NCBI GenBank assembly: GCA_016787265.1
Contig: JAEUVF010000013.1
Coordinates: 310,001-374,000 of the forward strand
From: Flavipsychrobacter sp.
GTDB taxonomy: Bacteria; Bacteroidota; Bacteroidia; Chitinophagales; Chitinophagaceae
DNA: 64,000 nt
Direction: 5' to 3'
Shown: positions 31,012-39,241 of the stretch, piece by piece
Layout: each line of letters opens with the position of its first letter
Numbering within the stretch: the stretch's first letter is position 1
Made by a program: the position numbers and the translations under genes
Notes under the pieces: generated by a model
Told to the model about the DNA's origin: nothing
Seen by the model: the letters and a program-made list of their open reading frames with translations, nothing else
Database searches by the model: none

Positions 31012-33540
31012 TCATTTTTTTGCATCCGCAGGCACCAGTTTTTGAATGCCGCTGAGTGAGCAGATATAAATACTTCTGCCATGGGTACCGACTACCAGTT
31101 CGTTGGCTTCTTCCTGGATCGCCAGATCATGAACCGGAATCGCTGCCGGTAAGTCTTTGGTGAAAGCATGGAAACTGATACCATTATCCAGACTGGCATA
31201 CAATCCACCATCTGTGCCTGCATATATAATACTTTCTGCCTTTGGATCTTCTCTGAGTACGTTCACCGGTTCTGAAGGCAGGTTCAATCCCAGCTGCTTC
31301 CAGGTTTGACCATAGTCCTCACTGACATAGATATACGCAGTAAAATGATCATTGCGATATCCATTCAGTGTAACATACACCTTGCCTTCTTTCCACTTGC
31401 TCGCTACTACTCTTGATACATATAATCCCTGCGGCAATCCGGGTTGTTTTTTTACAGGCAGACCAATTTTTGTCCAGGTAACACCACCGTCTTTGCTTAC
31501 CTGCACATTGCCATCGTCTGTACCAATATAAAGTAATCCGAATCGAAGGGGAGATTCCGAGATAGTGGTTATTGTTCCGAATGGTACATCCCCGGTTTTG
31601 CCTCCATTGGTGAGGTCATCACTCATGGTTTGCAACTGATCTCCACGATTCAGGGAACGATGAAACTTACTTGATCCATAATACAGTATATCCTGGTTAT
31701 GTGTACTGAGTAAGATAGGTGTCTGCCAGTTAAACCGCAATGGATATTCTCCCATTTTATGAAGCGGACGAATCATTTTGCGCTCGCGGTTTGCGAGGTT
31801 GATCCGCGTATAAAATCCAAATTGAGAACCGGTATACACCACCTGGTTGGTTCGGGTATCTACCTGGGCCTGCATCCCATCTCCACCACCGATGCGCTTG
31901 TACGCATACTCACCCCTTTCCATCCAGTACATATTCTCTTTGTGATTGGAAGGACCATACCAACTTCCATTGTCCTGCAAGCCTCCGTAAATATTATAGG
32001 GCTTTGCTTTATCTACAGCTATGGCATAATACTGTCCAACGGATGGCGCCTGCACCTTGAACCATTCCGCACCGCGATCATAACTGATATTACAGCCTCC
32101 ATCATTACCATTGATGATATGATCATCTTTACGCGGATTGATCCACAACGCATGATGATCCGAATGCACATTTGGTTTATCAATTGAAGCAAACGTTTTG
32201 CCTCCGTCTTCCGATACCATCAGATCAATTCCAAGAATAAAAACGCGTTCCGGATTGGAAGGCGATACATAGATCTTTCCGAAATAATAACCATAACTGC
32301 TGTAATTATCAATGGGCTTCAGGTTGGTTTTAGTCCAGCTCTTTCCTCCATCTTCCGAGCGATATACTTCACATCCCTTTACCGATTTATTCTGAAAGCC
32401 ATCGTCCACAAACAGGAAATTATACAGTGCTGTTGGGGCAATGGAATCCATTGCCACCATCCGCTTTAACCGTTCAACTGTATATTCAGCAGGTACCCGG
32501 TTGGTGCTGAGAAATTTTTTAAGCCGGCTGCTGTCCAGTTGCTGAAAAGCTGCCTTGTCGAGGTTTTTCAAGGCTGCCAGCTGATAGGTAGAATCATTTT
32601 CTTTTTTAGCCACCACTTCGCGTGAATCCTGGTTGTCTACTACTGCATACACTATGCTGGGTTGTTTAGGATATACCGCCAGCCCAATTCTTCCGGTTCC
32701 TGCACCTGTCACAAATCCGGATCCTGCTCCACTTATCAGTTGCCAGTTATTGCCACCATCCGTAGATTTAAAAATGCCACTGGTTTTACCACTTTCTTCA
32801 AAATTCCAGGAAGAGCGGGTCCGGTACCACATAGCTGCATAGAGTTCATCGGGCTGCTGTGGATTGAGCTGAAGGTCTATTGCGCCTGTGGTTTCATCAA
32901 TGTATAAGGTCTGCTTCCAGCTTTTACCGCCATCCGTCGTTTTGTAAATGCCGCGTTCCTTATTCGGACTGTATAAATGTCCCATTACCGCCACCCAGGC
33001 AGTCAGGCTATCCGACGGATGCAGTACCACTTCACCAATATGATGTGAGTCCGAAAGGCCGAGGTAGGTCCAGGTAGCACCATTATCGGATGATTTGTAC
33101 ATCCCGATGCCGGCATAGGTAGAGCGACTGCTATTTACTTCGCCGGTGCCCAGCCAGATAGTTCGTTTTGGACTGTTCCAGTTAATGGCGATATCGCCGA
33201 TGCCTATCACCATTTCCTGGTCAAAAATGGGCGTAAAGGAGAGGCCATTGTTTTTAGTATGCCAGAGCCCACCAGTAGCATAAGCCAGGTAGAATTCAGT
33301 CGGATCTTCGGGATTGACTTCCATGTCAACTACCCGTCCACCCATGATCGCCGGACCAACATTCCGGAAGGCGATGTCTTTTAATGGGCTGTTCGCCCGG
33401 GCTTCCTGCCGCTTTTGCAAAGCTTTAAGACGCTCCTCACCACTGGTTGGGCGGATTTGTGCATAGCTTTGTAAAGCCAGGAAGAGACAGAGGATTCCGG
33501 CATATTTATTGGGACGGATAACAGAGCCTGAAAATACCAT
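31012..33540 (-). CDS. Sortilin/BNR-repeat (VPS10-like) exported propeller protein
   Basis: An 842-residue protein with a signal peptide (about 1-28, LALQSYAQI) and repeated Asp-box/BNR motifs over its whole length: KSSDNGATWTYLG, KTTDGGKSWKQT, RSEDGGKSWTKT, VSKDGGVTWTKIG, VSEDYGQTWKQLG. These form one or two large beta-propellers like VPS10/sortilin or xyloglucanase-type folds. The opening FRNVGPAIMGGRVVDMEVNP is typical of the Bacteroidota group annotated as glycosyl hydrolase. No catalytic residues can be assigned. Convergent with aroQ, divergent from the YwqK-like gene. Confidence 0.85.
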   Translation of the reverse strand: MVFSGSVIRPNKYAGILCLFLALQSYAQIRPTSGEERLKALQKRQEARANSPLKDIAFRNVGPAIMGGRVVDMEVNPEDPTEFYLAYATGGLWHTKNNGLSFTPIFDQEMVIGIGDIAINWNSPKRTIWLGTGEVNSSRSTYAGIGMYKSSDNGATWTYLGLSDSHHIGEVVLHPSDSLTAWVAVMGHLYSPNKERGIYKTTDGGKSWKQTLYIDETTGAIDLQLNPQQPDELYAAMWYRTRSSWNFEESGKTSGIFKSTDGGNNWQLISGAGSGFVTGAGTGRIGLAVYPKQPSIVYAVVDNQDSREVVAKKENDSTYQLAALKNLDKAAFQQLDSSRLKKFLSTNRVPAEYTVERLKRMVAMDSIAPTALYNFLFVDDGFQNKSVKGCEVYRSEDGGKSWTKTNLKPIDNYSSYGYYFGKIYVSPSNPERVFILGIDLMVSEDGGKTFASIDKPNVHSDHHALWINPRKDDHIINGNDGGCNISYDRGAEWFKVQAPSVGQYYAIAVDKAKPYNIYGGLQDNGSWYGPSNHKENMYWMERGEYAYKRIGGGDGMQAQVDTRTNQVVYTGSQFGFYTRINLANRERKMIRPLHKMGEYPLRFNWQTPILLSTHNQDILYYGSSKFHRSLNRGDQLQTMSDDLTNGGKTGDVPFGTITTISESPLRFGLLYIGTDDGNVQVSKDGGVTWTKIGLPVKKQPGLPQGLYVSRVVASKWKEGKVYVTLNGYRNDHFTAYIYVSEDYGQTWKQLGLNLPSEPVNVLREDPKAESIIYAGTDGGLYASLDNGISFHAFTKDLPAAIPVHDLAIQEEANELVVGTHGRSIYICSLSGIQKLVPADAKK

Positions 33541-33583
33541 GGCAGTTAAATTTTCGTTTTAGTTAAAATCAAACATAACAACA

Positions 33584-34249
33584 ATGCGTTGGATTTTGAT
33601 CATATCCCTGCTGATTTCCTTACCATCCTTTGCACAGTGGAAGGATTATATTATTGGTGTGAAGGGGGATACCCTGAATAAAGTGGATATGCAGGCAAAG
33701 AAACAGGGCCCCTGGGTGCACCGATATGAAACTATCCGGGGTGAAAGAGGCTATGAAGAAGAAGGAGAATACGTGGATGACCGCAAAGAAGGGTTGTGGC
33801 GGAAATACAGCCTGATGGGTGATTTGATGGCCATTGAAAATTATCGCTGGGGATTTCTGGATGGGAAAGCGCAATACTTTAATAACGCCGGCAATGTATT
33901 CCGGGAAGAATCCTGGAGAGCATTTAATCCGGATAAAGTATATGATACGATTGATGTGGAAGATGTACTGCTACCCGGCAATTTCAAACAGGTGATTGTG
34001 AAAAATGAAGGTGCTTCCGTAAAACACGGAACCTGGAATTATTTTGATCCGGCGAGTGGACTCATCGTCAAAACCGAAACCTATACCCTGGGTAAAATTG
34101 AGAAAAACAACAATCCATCTACCCTGGGTGCTGATACCCTGTCCATGGGGGCAAAAAAAGTGGCCAAACCAAAAGAAGTGCTGGAATTTGAAAAGAAAAA
34201 TTCGGGCAAGAAAAAAGTCAGGGTGAGAGATGGATCTGTTGGTTATTGA
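33584..34249 (+). CDS. YwqK/MORN-repeat-like exported protein
   Basis: A 221-residue protein with a signal peptide (about 1-18, LPSFAQ). It has MORN/YwqK-type repeats: GPWVHRYE, EGEYVDDRKEGLWRKYSLMG and NYRWGFLDGKAQYFNNAGNV, then HGTWNYFDPASG. The C-terminus is lysine-rich. YwqK homologues are often labelled as toxin-antitoxin antitoxins, but no toxin is next to it, so that role is not supported. Its end overlaps the convergent esterase gene by 7 bp. Confidence 0.72.
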   Translation: MRWILIISLLISLPSFAQWKDYIIGVKGDTLNKVDMQAKKQGPWVHRYETIRGERGYEEEGEYVDDRKEGLWRKYSLMGDLMAIENYRWGFLDGKAQYFNNAGNVFREESWRAFNPDKVYDTIDVEDVLLPGNFKQVIVKNEGASVKHGTWNYFDPASGLIVKTETYTLGKIEKNNNPSTLGADTLSMGAKKVAKPKEVLEFEKKNSGKKKVRVRDGSVGY

Positions 34250-35091
34250 TCCTTTTGCTCAAACCGATCCCAGCGCTTTCTGAAAAACAACAGCTGATAA
34301 TCAATGGCGTTCTGCCAGTAATCCCAGTTATGTCTGCCAGGACGTTCTGTATAATCATGTGCAATCTTCATTTCTGTGAGTCGTTTGTGTGCCGATCGAT
34401 TCGCCATTAGCAGGTAATCATCTGTTCCACATTCCAATGCTAAGGCGATTGTTTCCTTCAAGGTGGTATCCGCGGTATTAAATGCTTTCAGCTGGTTCCA
34501 GTTAATCTGGCAACAGCTGGTGTCCACCGATTTATCACCCGATTTTGCGATAATCGATTTTGCAATAGGATCCACCATCAGTGCGCCACTCATGCTGCCT
34601 GCAGCTGCGAACAGCTCCGGATAATGAGAGGCCATGAAAAGTGCTCCAAATCCACCCATACTGAGTCCGGCTACTGCCCGGAAGCGGCGATCTTTTGAGG
34701 TGGGATATTTTTTATCAATGTAGGGGATCAACTCCTTTATAAAATGCGACTCAAAACGGTAGGAGCTGTCCAGCGGGTTATTGAAATAGAGGGTGGTACG
34801 ACCACCATCCGGACAAACAATCAAGCAATTATAACGGTCTGCAGCGAGTTGTAGTTCCGGCACTTTTGTTATCCATAAATTGTAGCTGCCACCCATACCG
34901 TGCAGGAGGTATACAACAGGAAAACCATTAGCAGGGGCTTTGGATGCAGGCTCCACTACTATGAATTTCATGTCTTTTTTCATAGCCGGACTATACAAAC
35001 TCAGGGTGTCCACTTTTCCGGCCATCAGGGAAGACTGGAGGAAGAGCAGTACTACTACCAATAGGGAACGAAACCAGTAAGCAATCCGCAT
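34243..35091 (-). CDS. Esterase D/PHB depolymerase-like alpha/beta hydrolase, exported
   Basis: A 282-residue alpha/beta hydrolase of the putative esterase family. It has a signal peptide (about 1-24), a GxSxG nucleophile in AGLSMGGFGALFM, and a HGMGG oxyanion region in VYLLHGMGGSYNLW. The catalytic His is in RPGRHNWDYWQNAI. The frame is open to 35202, but the ATG at 35091 begins the signal peptide MRIAYWFRSLLVVVLLF and is chosen. The substrate is unknown. Confidence 0.88.
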   Translation of the reverse strand: MRIAYWFRSLLVVVLLFLQSSLMAGKVDTLSLYSPAMKKDMKFIVVEPASKAPANGFPVVYLLHGMGGSYNLWITKVPELQLAADRYNCLIVCPDGGRTTLYFNNPLDSSYRFESHFIKELIPYIDKKYPTSKDRRFRAVAGLSMGGFGALFMASHYPELFAAAGSMSGALMVDPIAKSIIAKSGDKSVDTSCCQINWNQLKAFNTADTTLKETIALALECGTDDYLLMANRSAHKRLTEMKIAHDYTERPGRHNWDYWQNAIDYQLLFFRKRWDRFEQKDQ

Positions 35092-35187
35092 AGAATCTAA
35101 AAATAGGTTGAAGAAATTAACTGAAAAATACCCGATCTGGTTCACAAATAAATGATAAAGAAATTTTGAGATATCCTTCCGTTGATT

Positions 35188-35195
35188 TAAATTTG
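35188..35195 (+). promoter_or_regulatory. -7 promoter box (TAAATTTG) upstream of SPFH gene
   Basis: TAAATTTG fits TAnnTTTG and lies 24 nt before the SPFH ATG at 35220. Confidence 0.4.
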
Positions 35196-35219
35196 ATATC
35201 ATTATAATATCATACTAAT

Positions 35220-36083
35220 ATGGAAAAGATCATTAAACCGATGTCCGGTTATTTAACCTTAATCCTTACGCTGGTTTTATTGGCGGTAAGTATTGCCTTG
35301 TTCGCAAACAGTCATGGGAATGGCTGGATGATTACAGCCGGAGTGATATTATCGCTTTCGGCGATTTTCCTCTCGGCCGGACTGATCGTGATTTCCCCCA
35401 ACCACTCCAGGGTGCTTACCTTCTTTGGTAAATATGTTGGTACTGCTAAGGAGAATGGGTTGTTGTTCGTGAATCCGCTCTATACCAAACAAAAGATTTC
35501 ATTACGCGCGGAGAACCTGGAAAGCTCCCGTCTCAAGGTGAACGATAGTATGGGTAACCCCATCGAGATTGCAGCCGTGATTGTATGGCGGGTTGCTGAT
35601 ACCTATAAAGCAGCCTTTGAAGTGGAGGATTACGAGCAGTATGTAAAAGTTCAAAGTGAAGCGGCGATCCGTCACCTGGCCACGAGTTTCCCTTATGATC
35701 AGTTTGAAGATGAACATGCTACTATTACGCTTAGGGGTGGGGGTGAGAAAGTGAACGAGTTGCTGGAGAAAGAATTGTCAGACCGGTTAGCACCTGCAGG
35801 TATTCAGATTATTGAGGCACGTATCAGTCACCTTGCCTACGCGCAGGAGATTGCAGGTGCAATGTTGCAGCGTCAGCAGGCCACCGCCATTGTTGCTGCT
35901 CGTACTAAAATTGTGGAAGGAGCTGTGGGCATGGTAGAACTCGCCCTGGAGCAGTTGTCTAAAAAGGAAATCGTACACCTGGATGAAGAGAAAAAAGCTG
36001 CGATGGTCAGCAATCTGATGGTTGTGCTGTGCGCAGAAAAAGCCGCGACACCCATTCTTAATACAGGAACACTGTATCAATAA
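35220..36083 (+). CDS. SPFH/Band-7 domain membrane protein (slipin-like)
   Basis: A 287-residue protein with two N-terminal membrane helices (about 10-30 and 36-60) and an SPFH domain (about 65-240): VISPNHSRVLTFFGKYVGTAKENGL, ESSRLKVNDSMGNPIEI and EDYEQYVKVQSEAAIRHLA. The C-terminal part is helical. Family members form membrane-bound oligomers that organise microdomains or proteases. The next gene is a ribbon-helix-helix protein 46 bp downstream; this pairing is frequent in Bacteroidota (recalled, not tested), suggesting a functional link. Confidence 0.9.
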   Translation: MEKIIKPMSGYLTLILTLVLLAVSIALFANSHGNGWMITAGVILSLSAIFLSAGLIVISPNHSRVLTFFGKYVGTAKENGLLFVNPLYTKQKISLRAENLESSRLKVNDSMGNPIEIAAVIVWRVADTYKAAFEVEDYEQYVKVQSEAAIRHLATSFPYDQFEDEHATITLRGGGEKVNELLEKELSDRLAPAGIQIIEARISHLAYAQEIAGAMLQRQQATAIVAARTKIVEGAVGMVELALEQLSKKEIVHLDEEKKAAMVSNLMVVLCAEKAATPILNTGTLYQ

Positions 36084-36129
36084 TTGGGACGGAAGCTTTT
36101 CCAATATTTATTTAATGAAATAAACCGTT

Positions 36130-36375
36130 GTGGCAGATAAAAAGAATTTTATACTACGCCTGGATGCAGATGTATATAAACTACTGGAGAAATGGGCCGC
36201 TGATGAATTCCGCAGTGTGAACGGGCAACTGGAGTGGATTATACACCAGCAGCTCCGTGCCGCGGGAAGGATGGCAGGGAAGGAAGGGGGAATGGAAGAT
36301 GGGAAGAAAGGAAGAGGGAGAAAAGGAGGAGAGGAGGAAAGGAGGAAGGGCATGGAAGATGGAGCAAAGGAATAG
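36130..36375 (+). CDS. Arc-like ribbon-helix-helix protein with repeat-encoded tail
   Basis: An 81-residue protein with a GTG start. Residues 1-~48 form a ribbon-helix-helix DNA-binding domain of the Arc type: NFILRLDADVYKLLEKWAAD (strand plus helix 1), then VNGQLEWIIHQQLR (helix 2). From about residue 50 the frame runs into a family-A purine repeat and encodes a low-complexity Gly/Glu/Lys/Arg tail (GGMEDGKKGRGRKGGEEER). The stop at 36375 lies inside the repeat. It probably acts with the upstream SPFH gene; target DNA is unknown. Confidence 0.8.
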   Translation: MADKKNFILRLDADVYKLLEKWAADEFRSVNGQLEWIIHQQLRAAGRMAGKEGGMEDGKKGRGRKGGEEERRKGMEDGAKE

Positions 36376-36397
36376 GGAAAGAAAGGAGGAAGGAGCA
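36264..36397. repeat. Family-A purine tract overlapping the RHH gene end
   Basis: About 130 bp of almost pure A/G on the plus strand built from GGAAGA, GGAGGA and ATGGAAGAT units. It forms the 3' third of the ribbon-helix-helix gene and then runs into the intergenic region. The pyrimidine tract at 36820-36867 is its inverted counterpart, with one indel in the best alignment. Confidence 0.8.
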
Positions 36398-36449
36398 TAA
36401 GAGTAGCGGTCCAGGGACGGTGTTGGGCTGCAAGTGGGTCAGATGAAAG

Positions 36450-36480
36450 ACGTAGGATAACGTAGGATTGCGTAGAATGA
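36450..36480. repeat. 10-bp tandem repeat, three copies
   Basis: CGTAGGATAA, CGTAGGATTG and CGTAGAATGA follow each other directly (36451-36480). They are noncoding as far as can be seen. Confidence 0.65.
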
Positions 36481-36570
36481 ACTAAAAAAAATTGATCTGA
36501 AGAGAAGGGTGAACCGGACCATGTTTTGCCTTGAAAACCATGCTGCTACTGCAATTCCGACCATCTGGTT

Positions 36571-36723
36571 TCAGTTTGGTGAGCAATGTGTATTTGGCTC
36601 ATGAAAAATCTTAATTGGCTCATAATTCTCCGAAAATAGTCCGAAAACGACCCTGATTGGCTCAGAACCACCCTTAATTGGCTCACAACTCGCCTCATTT
36701 GGCTCAATACTCGTTATAGCCAT
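36571..36723 (-). CDS. Possible 50-residue ORF with EPI heptapeptide repeats
   Basis: On the minus strand an ATG at 36723 opens a 50-residue frame ending at TGA (36571-36573). It reads across the whole 21-bp repeat array, giving heptads that begin Glu-Pro-Ile/Asn: MAITSIEPNEASCEPIKGGS is the first 20 residues. All intact units keep E-P, the period is a multiple of three, and one degenerate unit (FGLFSEN) does not break the frame. No homology is recognised and no ribosome-binding or promoter signal is obvious, so it may be only a noncoding repeat. Confidence 0.3.
   Translation of the reverse strand: MAITSIEPNEASCEPIKGGSEPIRVVFGLFSENYEPIKIFHEPNTHCSPN
36594..36719. repeat. 21-bp tandem repeat, six units
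   Basis: TTGGCTCA begins units at 36594, 36615, 36657, 36678 and 36699, an exact 21-bp spacing. The position expected at 36636 is a degenerate unit (ATAGTCCG). After TTGGCTCA the remaining 13 bases vary, so only the 5' part of each unit is conserved. Confidence 0.85.
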
Positions 36724-36759
36724 ATAGCCAGGTAAAAGCTATTTCTGCATGTGTAGCAT

Positions 36760-36799
36760 AAAAAAAGAAGTGGGTACCAGACCTCTGGTACCCACTTCT
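36760..36799 (-). terminator. AAGTGGGTACC palindrome, copy 2, as terminator of the M1 peptidase gene
   Basis: Perfect 16-bp arms (36766-36781 and 36784-36799) around a 2-nt centre contain AAGTGGGTACC. On the minus strand the hairpin is followed by a run of T (complement of the A-run at 36760-36766). It lies 78 bp after the M1 peptidase stop, so it can end that transcript. It is homologous to the hairpin at 24394-24429. Confidence 0.8.
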
Positions 36800-36819
36800 C
36801 TATTTATCAGTGATCACGT

Positions 36820-36867
36820 CTCCCTTTCCTCCCTCTTCCATTCCTCCCTCTTCCATTCCTCCATTCT
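36820..36867. repeat. Family-A pyrimidine tract
   Basis: A C/T tract built of CTCTTCCATTCCTCC units between the M1 peptidase stop and its terminator. Bases 36834-36854 are the exact reverse complement of 7711-7731, 29 kb away. Confidence 0.8.
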
Positions 36868-36877
36868 CACATCTCAC

Positions 36878-39241
36878 TTAAAACGCTTTCTTCTTCTCCA
36901 TCGCTTTCTGCATTGGCGTAATACCAGTGCTTTGTCCGCGTGCAGCCTGCTTGAATTTGTACAACTGGAACTTGCTTGGAGCAGCAATAGTACCCCAGCT
37001 GTTATTGCCTTCGTTGATGTCTGCAGTTTCCTTCATCGGATCCAGCTGAATGGACTTCACTTTCTTATTCTTCACATATACCTTGGTTACTTTGTTCTCA
37101 TTCTTTCTCCAGATCTGGGCAGGAATGCGATCCACTTCCTTGGTACCATCTTCATAGGTAAACTCAACGATGATGGGCATTACCAGTCCGCCTTTGTTAG
37201 CAAATGCGATCTCATAAATATGCTTGTTGCCATACTTCGTCTGCAGAGCCGCATCCGCTTTCTCCACATTCACATTGCTTGGTACTTCATAGGAAGTAGT
37301 ATCATAAGGCTCGATTCCGCGTGCATATCTCCAGTAAAAATCACGCAGGGTGGTATCGCGATCGGTTTCAAACACAATATTCTTGTCTTCCCGGTTGCGA
37401 ATCTTGGAGATATCTTCAAACTCATTCACCTGGGGCTTCGCTAATTTAATCTTTCTTGTTCCGGTTGCCTGTGCAGGCAGATCTGCAAATTCCGGTGTCA
37501 GGTATTTAACCGTATCGATAGCGATATCAGTTGCATCCGTGCTATAGAACCAGCCTCTCCAGAACCAGTCCAGGTCTTCTCCACTCGCATCTTCCAAAGT
37601 ACGGAACAGGTCCGCAGGTGTTGGATGCTTGAACGCCCAACGACGTGAATACTCTTTAAAGGCAAAATCAAACAGCTCTCTGCCCATGATGGTTTCACGC
37701 AGAATATTCAATCCGGTTGCCGGCTTGGAATACGCATTCGGACCAAACTGAATAATGTTTTCACTGTTGGTCATGATCGGCTCCAGCTGATCTTTGGGCA
37801 GCTTCATGTAATCAACAATGCCTGCTGCCGGACCACGGCGACTTGGAAACTTATTATCCCACAATTCTTCTGTCAGGTATTCCACAAAAGTGTTCAGCCC
37901 TTCATCCATCCAGCTCCACTGACGCTCGTCACTGTTTACAATCATCGGAAAGAAGTTATGTCCTACTTCATGGATGATTACTCCCAGCATACCATATTTG
38001 GTGCTCTCGCTGTACGTTCCATCAGGAGCAGTGCGTCCGTAGTTGAAACAGATCATCGGATATTCCATACCGTTAGACGCTTCCACACTCTGTGCGGTCG
38101 GGTAAGGGTAGGGGATAGAGAACTTGCTGTAGGTTTTAATGGTATGTGCTACCGCTTTGGTGGAATAAGGGCGATACAATCCATAGGCCTCTTTTCCATA
38201 AAAGCTCATACACATTACCTTTTTGCCTTCTACTGTTGCAGGCATGGCATCCCATACAAACTTGCGACTGGATGTCCAGGCGAAATCACGTACGTTATCT
38301 GCCTTATAAATCCAGGTTTTTTTGGCTTTGCTTTTTGACTTCTCCGCTTTTTTAGCTTCCTCCAGGGTTACGATTTCAACCACATCTTTTGCGGTTTGTG
38401 CTTTCTGGTAACGGGCCATTTGCGTAGGGGTCAATACCTGTGCATAGTTCAGACACTCACCTGTTGAACCAACCATATGGTCAGCAGGTACGGTCATCTG
38501 TACTTTGAAATTGCCAAACGTGAGGGCAAATTCACCGCGACCTGTAAACTGGTGGTTCTGCCAGCCCTGGAAATCACTGTACACACACAGGCGGGGATAC
38601 CACTGCGTGATGGTGAAAAGATGGTTGCCATCTTCAGGGAAGAATTCATAACCACCTCTGCCGCCTTCTTTCATACGATCGGTGATCTTGTAATTCCAGT
38701 CAATTTTCATGATGATCTTTTGACCAGGCTTCAGGGGTGTTGCCAGATCAACGCGCATCATGGTTTTATTGATGGTATACTTCATTGGTTTACCCAATGC
38801 ATCAGTCAGTTTCAGAATATTCACACCGTTGTCATTTTTCTCTGGTACCATACGGTCCAGCTGCATGTCAACGGTTTGTCTGCCCATGGTGCTGGCATCC
38901 TGGTAATTAGCATTGTTTTCAGAACTGTGCTCGTTTTCATCCAGTTGAAACCAGAGATAGGACAATACATCCGGAGAGTTGTTGTAATACGTAATGGTTT
39001 CACTTCCGGTTAGGAGGAGTTTTTCTTCATCCAGTTCACATTTGATGTCATAGTCTGCACGCTGTTGCCAGTATTTTGGCCCAGGTGCACCACTGGCGGT
39101 ACGGTACTCATTCGGCGTAGGCAGAATCGTACCCAGCTGCTCGAATTTATTCCCGTGATTAGAGCCGGGGTTGTTTTGAAGGTTCTGGGCCATTGCCGAA
39201 CCCGACAATAAACCCAGGCATGCAAGTAGGAGATTTCTCAT
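36878..39241 (-). CDS. M1-family zinc metallopeptidase, exported
   Basis: A 787-residue aminopeptidase-like protein with a signal peptide (about 1-18, GSAMAQ). The zinc site is His424-Glu-x-x-His428 in IIHEVGHNFFP, with the third ligand Glu447 in WMDEGLNTF. An N-terminal beta domain (LTGSETITYYNNSPDVLSYL) and a long C-terminal domain flank the catalytic core. It probably degrades peptides in the periplasm or outside the cell. Its start overlaps the hupE-like stop (ATGA), so the two are co-translated. Confidence 0.92.
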   Translation of the reverse strand: MRNLLLACLGLLSGSAMAQNLQNNPGSNHGNKFEQLGTILPTPNEYRTASGAPGPKYWQQRADYDIKCELDEEKLLLTGSETITYYNNSPDVLSYLWFQLDENEHSSENNANYQDASTMGRQTVDMQLDRMVPEKNDNGVNILKLTDALGKPMKYTINKTMMRVDLATPLKPGQKIIMKIDWNYKITDRMKEGGRGGYEFFPEDGNHLFTITQWYPRLCVYSDFQGWQNHQFTGRGEFALTFGNFKVQMTVPADHMVGSTGECLNYAQVLTPTQMARYQKAQTAKDVVEIVTLEEAKKAEKSKSKAKKTWIYKADNVRDFAWTSSRKFVWDAMPATVEGKKVMCMSFYGKEAYGLYRPYSTKAVAHTIKTYSKFSIPYPYPTAQSVEASNGMEYPMICFNYGRTAPDGTYSESTKYGMLGVIIHEVGHNFFPMIVNSDERQWSWMDEGLNTFVEYLTEELWDNKFPSRRGPAAGIVDYMKLPKDQLEPIMTNSENIIQFGPNAYSKPATGLNILRETIMGRELFDFAFKEYSRRWAFKHPTPADLFRTLEDASGEDLDWFWRGWFYSTDATDIAIDTVKYLTPEFADLPAQATGTRKIKLAKPQVNEFEDISKIRNREDKNIVFETDRDTTLRDFYWRYARGIEPYDTTSYEVPSNVNVEKADAALQTKYGNKHIYEIAFANKGGLVMPIIVEFTYEDGTKEVDRIPAQIWRKNENKVTKVYVKNKKVKSIQLDPMKETADINEGNNSWGTIAAPSKFQLYKFKQAARGQSTGITPMQKAMEKKKAF

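Larger units (their letters stand above)
36376..36877. other. Repeat-packed intergenic region (502 bp)
   Basis: This is the longest stretch without a conventional gene. In order it holds the end of the family-A purine tract, a 10-bp tandem repeat (36450-36480), a 21-bp tandem repeat (36594-36719) that can be read as a small minus-strand ORF, the AAGTGGGTACC palindrome (36766-36799), and the family-A pyrimidine tract (36820-36867). No tRNA or transposase remnant is visible. Confidence 0.75.

Noticed and set aside
33584..34249. YwqK-like protein as part of a toxin-antitoxin system
   Set aside because: No toxin gene is adjacent; the protein has an export signal and MORN-type repeats, so the antitoxin label is not supported.
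36571..36723. CRISPR array at the 21-bp repeat
   Set aside because: Units are directly adjacent with only 8 conserved bases, no spacers of uniform length and no cas genes.
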